From Amyelois transitella (Eukaryota; Arthropoda; Insecta; Lepidoptera; Pyralidae), in contig NC_083509.1 in NCBI RefSeq assembly GCF_032362555.1, forward strand, positions 9,385,001 through 9,449,000: a DNA stretch of 64,000 nucleotides, given 5' to 3'. The notes under the pieces are model-generated. The model was not told the origin of the DNA and made no database searches. It saw only the letters and a list, made by a program, of their open reading frames with translations. The translations under genes were made by a program, and so were the position numbers. This document shows, piece after piece, positions 36,801 to 48,800 of this stretch. Numbering within the stretch: the first letter of the stretch is position 1; each line of letters opens with the position of its first letter.

Positions 36801-39800
36801 TAAATTATATCACTCCATCCTCGACGCTATTCATTTCATCGCTTAAATGCTAAAGCTTTTGCCTGCTGCATGACGATTAACTAAGCTTCCGAGTCCCGAT
36901 TAATAAATCACCCCTGAAAATAGTATGGCACTTTAATAAACTGATAAAAGTGTGACAAGCAGATTAATTCGAGCACCGTCGCTGCTGTGTTGCTTCATGT
37001 GTGGTGGCGAGCTAGTGGCCTTACTGAATTTTCTCTTTTTTGTAACAATTAGTTGCCGTGAAGTGTAAACGGAACGCTGGACTGGTTCCTATATTGGCAC
37101 ACGCAAGTGCATAGTGTAAGTGAAACTTCTTGTTCCAAATCTCCAACTTTTCATGTATGTGCCGTTACTCCGCGCGAATTGTTTGCGTGTTCGGTTGCTG
37201 AGAGCCCCAAACCTTTTGCAACACCCGTATGTTATTATTTGGACACCGAGTGTGTTATAAATAGAAGTGCCATGCTCTGGTCGAGTTGCCCATTCCCACC
37301 CTGTACAGGCCGAGCCGTGTCCTCGGTCGCTCGGTGTACATTTGCATCTATTATTCGGGACACGGAGTGGATACTATGCTCACTTGCGAGTCCAAAAACA
37401 CAATACATTATACCAACTGACATTTGCAAGTCTGGATCGATTTTGCACCGGCACCCCATGACACACTGCCTCCTCACACAGAACCTTGGGAGTTAGACTG
37501 TAGCGCTCAATATGTTACTTCGAGCCGACTTACACTTGAATACTGTTACAAATGATCAGCGCCGTAGAAGTATAATGTTGGCGCTGGTTTTTGCACATGT
37601 AAAATATCCTGCACTTTCATGTATTTAAGGTCATAGGAGCTGCAGACGACCAGCTACCCCGAGGCCGGTAGATGCACGAAGTAGGATTGTGAAGTTGGAG
37701 ATGTATAGAGATAGGCAAAGAGCACAGTCTTAAGACAATTTTGTGCACAGCTGGACTCCGTCTTTGATAATGTTTTGGTCGGTAACTAGTTAATCTGGAT
37801 GAAACTGTGTAGATAAATTAAACTTGTATAAATTAATTTAAGCTTGTTATTTTTACTCAAGTTCCAAGGTGAAATGTGAAAACAAATTATTCATTCGAAT
37901 ACTTACAATGATATCTCATAAGATTCTATGAAAAAACCACATTAACTAGTTGTTACTCAAAATATACTGGAATAAAGTGCGGAGAACAAGCTACGTGTTC
38001 GACTGTTCAAATCTTTAAAACGAAGTAAGAGAAAAGAACACTAGGGTACGGGAAAGACCTTAGCGGAGAACCAGTATGTCATACAGACTACAAAAAGATA
38101 TAGAACTCGCAAATAACACCGCCTAATCTTCGCTCAGCTCTATATCTTCTCTATGCTTTTCTCGTATTAATCAGTGACAAAAGGAAAAGTCTTATTCAGT
38201 GCTACATTTTAGCTTAATATTGTGCTTTCTTTTACAGATCTTTTGGAGTGAGCTTAAAATGTTCTGTCTCTTTCATGGATTGCATGAGGATTTTTTTTTT
38301 CTATACACTTCATTTCAACTAGCTAATAGTAATCTTATTAACTTTATATCTAGTACAATTTAAGCTTCTTTAAATATATATTTTTTATCTCATTTAATAA
38401 ACTTTGAGGCACATAATTACTTAGAAAATAACATTTATTAAGCTTAGGTAACTATAGATAGTTGGAATGAAAATCCGCTGTATATACTTTGAAATGCTTT
38501 TTATGTACACTTATTTTAAAATTTAACACTAGATTTTTATTGTAAAGTTTACATTCAGATCTTGGAAATCATTTCCAATGATTCAGTAGTTTCAATCCAT
38601 TCTTAAATCAGCCTTAACCTTTAGTAGTTTTATTTTAATTACTTGAAAATGTAGTCATTTTAATTAATTGCTTCAATTACAAAAAAGATAAATGAATGTT
38701 AAATAATATAACAATGGCTGTGTGTTGACAGATCTCCGACCTGAACTCTCAAGTCAACGACCTCAGAGGCAAATTGTAAGTAGTTTTCTCTACTGAGAGG
38801 GAAACTGGCGCGAATGTCACACGCCTGAATAAATAAATACTATTTTACTCAGCAGTAGAACAAGATCATGTAAGATTTTGTTCTATTTTCATATAACTAG
38901 AAAATTGTTTAGTTTTATCGAAGTAGGTAATGTGTGAATTAGAATTAGGCTTGCAAGTCTCGGGCCAGTTTCTCTCTTACCATTTTTACACATATTTATA
39001 GAAACATATTTATAAATACACACGTACGTTCTCAGCCTGATAAACAGAAACTCAAATAATTTTAATAAACTCTAATATTTAAATGGAGGTTCCAAAAACT
39101 GCTTTGTACAACAACTGAGTACCTAATAATTTCAGTAACATTATAAGTGGTAAATTAATTTCGGGAATAGTAACGGAATCGGGATCGGGAATCCTTTCTT
39201 TTTTTAAAAACGTTTTTTATATAAATTATATTACCTGAGAATCTACTCTTAACTAGTTATAGGTTAAATAAAAACACGCTACTTTTCATTATCAAAATTA
39301 AATATTTTCGAGAATCAAGATAAAATCTTTCGAGTTCATTCACCTGAAAAATGCATTTTCCGTTCTAAAAATAGCGGGCAAGTGGGCAGCGCAGGATGTG
39401 CCTGTGAATACAATTCGCGGCATAATGACTCGCCGCTCAGATGAGTGCGCGCACTCCGCCATGCCTACTACCGAGGACTATGCTAGAGCCTTGTTTACAT
39501 TTGCAAGTTCACTTGCGATAAGTCTTAGGTATTGATTAAGCTGAAATTTGCCGCTAAGATGCGTCCGCGCACTCCACCATGCTTTCTACCCAGAACTGTG
39601 CTAGAGCTCCGTTTATAATAGCAAGTTTACTTACCAGCAAGTATATGTATTAGGTTTATATTTTTATATTAGGTATAAGGTTAGATTTGCTACTCAGGTA
39701 GAGTCGACGCACCTTTACATACTAGAGCCTTTTTCATAAAAGCAAATTTACTTGCAATTATTTATAAATAAACATCTTTCATCTTTAAAAAAATTCAAGC

Positions 39801-42800
39801 ATAGCTGAAAGTTAAACACATTTAAGCATTAACAAATACCTATAAATAAATCCTGGTTATACATTAAAATAATATTATTAGACCTAAGGAAATTATAATT
39901 AAACGTTTCGAAACCATTAAACTTGACCTCGTTAGTTAATTTAAAATATGAAAACCGGAATGATCAAGTAAACAAAACATGTGAACGAGGCTTAAAACTG
40001 TGACTCGGCCGTTACACTTCACTTTGTACTTCCTTTGTTGCTGCTACGAATCTCGTAGACTGCTGATTTCTCTGAAAAAATATACTAACAATTTGTACTA
40101 AAGGAAATTCTATACTTCCTTCCTTTTATTAAATTTAGGACATTACATGGTTTTACTGGAAGTGTGCATCCATTAAATAATAAAATAAATGTCTATCAGC
40201 GATAGTAAGATTTTTTAATTCTGAACGTGACAATCGTAATTATGACATGTTTTTTCAAATCAGTAAATCTTTTCAAAATTTCTCTAATCAAATTCTCCTA
40301 AAGCTAATTTATATCATATTTTATATGATCTAAATATACGAGAACAAAACGGTAGAACAAACCAATTGCTAATAAAAATAGAAATTCATTTGCTTAAAAT
40401 ACAGCAATATTTTATATCAATTCTTTGTTTTGTGGTAACAAGATCACATCGGAAAATACTTTACAAAGGATTTCAAAATACAATAACGCATTTCTATATA
40501 ATGCACGTAAAATGAAACATTTTGCAAAATTCTATAATATGATATATGAATAACGTGCAATATGACTCGGAACTGTTTACAGCAAAAGGTCGACTTTTAA
40601 AAATTCACAAAAATTGTGTTATCTTTTTGAATGTTTGAATGAAAATGTCGATTCAAAAGTGGCGTTTAGAAACTCTGTGAGAAAAGATAGCAAATTCAAA
40701 AAGAGAAGGCAGCGTTACGTGGCGTGAATTATTTGTTACTAACTTTTGCGCAGAGCTTCGGTTCCGTAGCTATGTTTTTGTGTCTAATATTATCAAAATC
40801 GTTCCGGTTGTTTTTCAGTTTTTTTGTAACATAACTGTTTTTTAAATCTATTTCGATTTGTAGATTTTTTTTTAAAGACACTTACTAGTACATTCTTCCA
40901 AGTCAAAATAACCTATGTATACAAAGATAATAATAATCGTTTGGATTATATGGTTTCAAGATTTAGTTGCAAGATCACATGGATATTTCAATACAAATTA
41001 ACAAACACGACAATACAGTAACCGCAAATAAATATTTTATAGCACACGAACACTTATTAAATATTAAACCAAATTTCAGTAGATTTACAGTTTCATTTAT
41101 TTTCCAGCGTCAAACCCACACTAAAGAAGGTGTCCAAATATGAGAACAAATTCGCCAAGCTCCAGAAGAAGGCCGCCGAATTCAACTTCCGTAACCAATT
41201 GAAGGTTGTGAAAAAGAAGGAATTCACCCTTGAAGAGGAAGACAAAGAGGTAATTTGTCTAAATATTGTTATTACTAAACTATTAAATCCAATAACAGTT
41301 ACTTAAAATGAGTAAAAAAAGAACATTGATCACGAGACATGTTAAACAAATGACTGATTAAAACACCAGTCTTCAGAGAGTCAAATGTTGTGATGCAACA
41401 TTGTAACAACAATTTTGACTCTGAATGAAGGTAATTTTCAAATCAAGTAATATTGTAAAATTTCGCATACAATACATATTGCATATTCAAAAATTAAGGT
41501 ATATTTATTTTAGACTTTACTTCTTTAATATACATTATTTATTGCAAATTTATATCTCGCAAATAAATTGAAAAACTCCGAAGTAATAATTTTCTCACAC
41601 GTAATTTGAACCTAATGAGATCAATCGAAAGACTAGTAATAGTCCTAACACACCAACTTAACACAACACAATAAGAAGGGCAATACTTCTTCATTTTACG
41701 AAACCTACAGATTACTAGCACAAAGCAGATGCATAATATACACCAATAATAACAGAATCATCATCATTCTTTAGGTTATTCTTAAATCCTCATAGTAACT
41801 AGTTACAACAATCATTTTACTCATGTTCAACAGGCAAAGAAAGCGGAGAAGGCTGATTGGGCCATCGGCAAGAAGTAGATAGTTTAACTTTAATCCCATC
41901 GCAGCACTCTTGGTTAATTATAATTTATACTAATTAATAAATAAACATTACATGTAATTTTTATCAAATGTTTATTAATTTAAATGCAATCCAATTCTAT
42001 AGAAATGAGGTGAGAAACGTTTGGATGATGCGAACAGATTTTATGATTCCGCCATGCTTATTCTGCGTAATTTATTTTATTTTTATTTCCCGCCGAGCTT
42101 CGCAAATTTTCCTATGTACAAAATGGGCTGTAGAATGTAAACAGCAAGTGCTAATTATGTTTTATTTCATATACCTACGTTACGCAACGTGACTAACCTA
42201 ATTATGAATTTATATGAGTTTTTTTTTTAAATCAGTCAGTGATACATTTGTACAAAACCTTTTTAAAATATCTGCTCTGAAGATTTTTGAAGTATAGATT
42301 TTCTGACAATCTCTTGAATTATAGGACATTTTCTTAAACTCTTATTTCGAACATTGACTGGTTTTGAAAAAAATACAACACACGTGCTAGGAATAAATAG
42401 TTATACAATGTACTTACCGTAGACATATTCTTAAAGAAGTGGAAACATTTTACACTAACAATACATTCAGAACACGCGATAGTAAAACAAAAGCAACAAG
42501 CTTTGTCCAAAAGGAAAGTCTACGCCACTATATCATTGGATAACATACTTCTTTTATTTTGCACTGTTCCGGAGAGTTATTTACAGTGCATTCAATTTAT
42601 CAGATCATGAATAGTTTGCCTCTGAGCGTATGTTTGTAACGAAATATAATGGCATGTTTCACAGGGAGGCGTCGGAGGAAAGGTAACTAATATGAGTATA
42701 AGAGCGAGACACGTTTTTATTCTAGATGTTTAGCATACACGGCATGTGAGTTGGGATCTCACGCTGTTTCTTATCTGCCATTCTTAGAATGGTAGGTAGC

Positions 42801-45800
42801 ACATGCACTCGCCTTTATGAGATCTAAGCCTATCCTAGACTTTCTATTGGCATTGGATCAGATCGATACTGTTTAGATTCGGAACAGTAATTGAGACGCT
42901 TTTGTGACTCACATGCGCCTTGAGGCGTGATACACATGTGTATAAGGACTTATAGGTTGCATCGTTCTTGGCTTAAATTTTAGCGAATATGTATAGAGTT
43001 TTTATACGCTTCAGTGTTATGCTTTCCACGAAATATGAGTCATACCACAATATTGTTAATAAGTTTCAATATTGTAGTACGATTGTTTAGAAAACATTAT
43101 TTGCGGTTTCGTTCGAATGGGGAATCAAATGGTTGCAAATATAATGAAACGGGCTGTTGACTCAAACATAGCTATTGGCTCTGCTTTCTCTCGAGATTCT
43201 TTCCTATTTTAAGTAGCCAGATACAAAGTGCAGTCAAATTTGATCTTTATTGCGTGTGAACTAGATCTAGATTTACTTCAGTAGTAAAATTTATGCTGGC
43301 TATTCTTTGATATATGCACGTGGTAGCAGTAGAAATGCTCGAAATACTTTGTGTGTTCTACTTTTGTCAATTCTATTTTATTAAAGTTGTTCCTAATTTA
43401 TTTGCAGTCGAAGTCCATTTCACCATTATTTTTTCAACAAAACAAATGTCTTATATTTGTAACTATTTGTTCCGTCGGTCTATCAAATTCATCATGGCGT
43501 ATATGTACATAATTTCTACTGTACAGGCTTCCAATGAAATATCATTAGTGTACTTTGTTATAGCAACGATACACAAATTATTCAATTATTAGATCGTTTC
43601 GCTGTCACTTTTTCCCACAATTTCAATCGAATACCATTTATAAAATGTATCACATTATATATGGCAGTGATATGTGGATGCGAAGTTCAGACGAGAGTTA
43701 TTAACACACACTCACAATTTGTTGCCATCATGCCAGACTTAAATAAAAAATGCAATTGAGAAACGCCATAAAAATGATAATATTATACATAAAAACATAA
43801 ACATTGATCATATCTTCAAATGTTGATGTACCTATTTACAAAAAAAAAAGAAAATTTTGTGAAATCGAGACAGCGAAACGATAATTGCTTAGTTTAATTA
43901 TAAACCCAATACTCATACAAATGTTGTTTTTACAGAAAAAGCCGGACTGGTCGAAGGGCAAACCGGGAGATCAGAAGGTAAAAGAGGAAGAGGTTGAGGC
44001 ATGAAGTGTAACACTCCTATAAACTATTTGTAAGACCTGACATGCCAACTGACATTACCGACCTTGTGATATCACACCCACCTTCAAGTGGCTAGAACCT
44101 CCTCCTACCAGTTCAGTCTTGGCAGATTCCTCCAGTAATTTTATGTATTGTCCAATCATGTCTACCATTTCGAACATGTCAAACCAACTTTTATAATTAT
44201 TTATTTATTAAATAATGTTTTTTGTAAGATACGTTTAATAAAATTAATTTTCTGTACTATGTTTATGTGTTGTTGTGTTTTACCAAACCCTTGTGTATCC
44301 TTACCCTTTGTGATAGCAGTTGTTGAGAAATATCATATGGTAATCTATAGATATGTCATTGTGCCTTCGTTAATTAGTTAATAATTAAAATTTATTTGTT
44401 TGGTTCACGTATTTTTATCTTCTGTTTTTGAATTAATTAACAATAATAACGTATAAAACAATTTCATATAAAATTCTTACTTACAAAATAATACCTTGAA
44501 TTTCTTTCTATAGATCATCTTATGGTTACTCTTATATACTGCGTAGGTATACCCTCCCCTGTCTCTAAATTTATAAGTAGCATTAAGTAGAGTTATTCTG
44601 AAAATGAAATCGTTTTTGTTTTACCTATAATACCTTGCACGCCTTCGTTTTAGGTCCTTTTAAGTCCTATTAAGATTTTCCTTTTTGTATATTTTATTAG
44701 TACCTAATACTTAGTACTCCCAATCGCAGGTGTAAAATATAAAAAAATGATTGATATTTTCCCAGTTAAACTGTCTTTGGCATGAAATCATAATCTTCCT
44801 TCTAGTTGGATCTGAGCGTTGACAAGGTATACGACTTATCTTCCTACCATCTCTATCTCCTTCTTTCAAATTAACCAAAGTGAGAGATGTTGGGAATTGC
44901 TTATTTTAAAGAAAATAATATATACGGACTGTTTATCACTGGTTAACTTGGCCAGGAATATAAAATTTATCGTTGCCTGATCGCAGAGGAATGAATTGTC
45001 GCCACGGCTTGGGTCTACCTCGTCACCCGGACCACTTGCTGTTATGAACCGGGTATAAGAAATGCTTTCTCAACATTCGTGAATATAACTCACCAAGCTA
45101 AAAAGAGTGAGGAACATCTACCACAGATGATAAAAATAAATCAATAAATCAAGACTACAGGCTGAAATATAATGAGTGTCGAAACATCTGTTTTGGAGTT
45201 ATAAATTAATTCTCGTACCGTTTTCCGAACCTTTTTCTAAAATATCTAGGTTTCGTAATGAGGCCCAGTCTGTCTGCAACATTGAGGAGGGTTTAGGTTG
45301 TAAAAACCCGAGATACGTGAGCTACATTTAAAAGAAACATAACGTTGATGAAAAAAGTAAAGAATGTAGATTTAATATTAGTTTGCATCTGAGTTTTATC
45401 GTTATTTTCGATTTTATTATTCATTCGCAATATAATTTGTAAAAAAATCAAATTTTAGCATGGGAATAAATTAGTGACGATGGATGTAAGCGGTTAATAT
45501 AAAAAAGTTACACCATACTTCAATTACGTGGAATGTCATAGTGTTTGTACAGTATCCTGCAGTAAAATGATCAATGATCCATCCATATCCATATGAGCCA
45601 CAACTTTATCCATCTGGATAAAGTTTTCTTCAGGCGACTGTACACTGCACTCAATATAATTATGATGACATATGAAAAAAGAATGCTGATGCGTAAGCAT
45701 GTTTTAAGTTGATATAAGTAGGTTACTTTTATAAAGTGGAAATATTTTTGAATACGGATCGTATTTAAACTACAATGCTGTTTCAAAATAGTTCGGTAAG

Positions 45801-48800
45801 TCTATTGCATCGGAGCCTTTATTTCGCTTACTGCAACTGATTTCTTTCAGTGCAATAGCTCTAAACATTGGGCTTTATTTAACGAGCTTTAAGCTTCCAC
45901 AAAGAGTTGAAACATAAACACGATAACGCTTTTCAACCAGTTTGCTATGTTCATTAATTTTAAATAAAATGTAACATTCAAGTTTAAATTTAAAATTTAT
46001 ATAAAAAATTCATATTAAGTGACAAATAGGTGATTACTATCAGAAGAGCTGATGGTATTCAGATCTAAAGATATTATCATCTCATCACGATTTTAAACAC
46101 ATCATGATTTTATAGTTTATGATCTAAGCTGTCTCATTTGATTATCAGTATTAGGAAATAATTCAATTGAACATTCGACTATGCTTATTAAATTTATCAC
46201 ACTGGTCACGTGTCACTTTGGTACGCATCCAGCGAGATAGAGTTAAGGATAAGAAAATTTACTTATTTATTAAAGTTTCTTGTCAGCTACATAATCAAGC
46301 CGCTAAAATTTGAATGTTACTTGATATAACATCTTCATCTTTTTGCATGATTTCTAGTCCAAAAAGAATATAAGATATCACAATTAAAATTAATATCACA
46401 CTTGTAAATAGACTTCATACATTATTAACACTGAACAATTCGTATCGTATATAATGTGCACGTTAATTAATCATTTCATTATGCATAACGCTTCGCAATT
46501 AGTTGGTCAGAATAAATAAAACGTTGTAATGTGAAATGGAAATGCTTGTATGCAGTTTCGTTAATATTTTGATTCAGTGGTTCATAAATCATTTGGCTAT
46601 TTGGAAATTTGAACAAATAATTGTGGCCGAAAGTTACATGGCTTTATACAAAATTTCTCTCTACAAAGGGAGTACTTAACGGCAATTAATGTTTTTACCA
46701 TAAACATTCATTACATGGCTTACGATGTTAGCTTCAAAATATAAAGTGTTAAACTGTTGGCCCCAACAAATATAAATTGGTGCTAATTAACCATCAAAAG
46801 TTGCTTGCAAGCTTCTTCAAGCCCTACTACTAACAGCATATATATTCAATAAAAACAAATATTTATAGGAAGGGGCAGATGGAGCAGCGCCACCAGCAGA
46901 AGGAGGAGCCCCACCCGCAGATGGGGCCGCGCCTCCCGCAGAAGGTGCCCCACCCGCAGAAGGGGCAGCGCCTCCCGCAGAAGGAGCAGCGCCTCCGGCC
47001 GAAGGTGCCCCACCCGCGGAAGGAGCACCGCCCGCAGAAGGAGCACCGGCTGCGCCAGTGGAGGGGGCACCTGCTGCGCCTGCGGAAGGCGCACCGGCTG
47101 CCCCACCCGCCGAAGGTGCCCCAGCCGCTCCCCCCGCAGAAGGTAATAATATCGTGAACAACTATACGAGTACTCATGATATGATATTAGGAGAGATTTT
47201 ATTGAGTGGAAAGAAAATAACGCCAGCTGGAAGATTTCTGACAATTAAACACGTGCCAATCCTAATTTATGTACATTGTTGCACAAATTACTTTTTAAAC
47301 CTTCACTTTCTAACCAGGTATAATTATTAATTCTTTGATGTGTTTTCAAGAGGATTAAAAAGTACTGTTTTCGAGACAAAAGCTGTTGTTAACGCTATTT
47401 ATGTATTTTCATACAAATAAATGTCATTTATAAGTAATTAATTAATTTTCAACATTTCAACAGGTGCACCGGCGGCTCCGCCCGCAGCACCTGCGGAAGG
47501 CGCCCCCGCCGCCCCCGCGGCGGCACCGCCAGCAGAAGGTTTGTAATAACTTTCAAAGGGTCCATGATAACCTTTTACTTTCCCGATTAATAGTTAGTTT
47601 ATATGATTAAAGTCTTGAGTGAATCCGGAATGGAACCTTCAATTTCCTTCCCAGAGATGTCTTAAGAGGCGAATAAGAGAGTGCGTGCTCTCACTTATGG
47701 TGTAACAACCTTGTTTCAACCAATGGTTTGGTTTCTTCCTATATCATGGTCAAGCAAGTCATTAATACAGACAATTGGGCCACAGAAGTGAGGTCGCAAC
47801 CGGGACTTTACATGAAGAATATGATAATGACGCAAGTCGCACGGTATCTTGTTTGTAGGTTTATGGATGGATATAAATGTGAAAAGATAGAAGAAATTCT
47901 TAGGGGTCAATGATAAATCTGTATTGACACAAATATTACATTACCTAAAGAGAAAAAAAAACGTTATAACAAAAAAAAAATATTCTATAACTTTTATTTT
48001 CAGGAGCTCCAGCAGCGCCCGCAACAGAAGCAGCACCAGCGCCAGCACCAGCCGAAGGTACCTAAAGTTTTGTCCACATCTTAAATATATAAACATTTAT
48101 GTGACCATGCGTCTAAAAAAACCGTTCATCGTGATTTACAAAGTTTAACTAAACCACCGAAATACAAAATTATGATAAGATTGTTGCGTAAAACAGAAAT
48201 TTATTTACAACAGCACCTGCGCCTGCGCCGGCACCGGCAGAAGCGCCCGCCGCGCCACCACCGGTTGAAGGTTAGATATGAATTAAGTTATGAAATGTAT
48301 TTTTTTTTTAAGAGACAAACGTCTGGCTTTTAAAATTAGATGCTTCCACAGTTTGCATATTCTCTATATCGTATTGATAAAAGCCCAGAAATTGAATTGT
48401 TACTGTGCGTACACTGTACAACCCTACACGTAACCTTATGGTTGAGTTACTTTTGTTATAAGATATATATATAATATAAGTATAAATTTTATATAAGTGC
48501 CGTGTGGTTCCCGGCACCAATACAAAAAATAATAGGACCACTCCATCTCTTTCCCATGGATTTCGTAAAAGGCGACTAAGGGATAGGCTTACAAACTTGG
48601 GATTCTTTTTTAAGCAATGGGCTAGCAACCGGTCACTATTTGAATCTCAATTCTATCATTAAGCCAAATAGCTGAACGTGGCCATTCAGTCTTTTCAAGA
48701 CTGTTGGCCCTGTCTACCCCGCAAGGGATATAGACGTGACCATATGTATGTATGTATAAGTTTTACATTTTATAAGTATATTATATAGTTTTTATTATAA

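Noticed and set aside
37107..37496. 129-codon ORF in the troponin I intron
   Set aside because: No domain, no splice or promoter context, and overlapping ORFs in other frames; it comes from a GC-rich patch with few stops.
38239..38300. Possible second version of troponin I exon 7 (cttttacag|atc)
   Set aside because: There is a good acceptor and the same first codon, but no donor follows at a suitable distance and the peptide does not resemble exon 7.
46817..47330. Several ORFs on both strands over the Pro-Ala exon
   Set aside because: They are shadows of the GC-rich repeat coding for the troponin I tail; only the frame open from the 46,869 acceptor matches the following exons.
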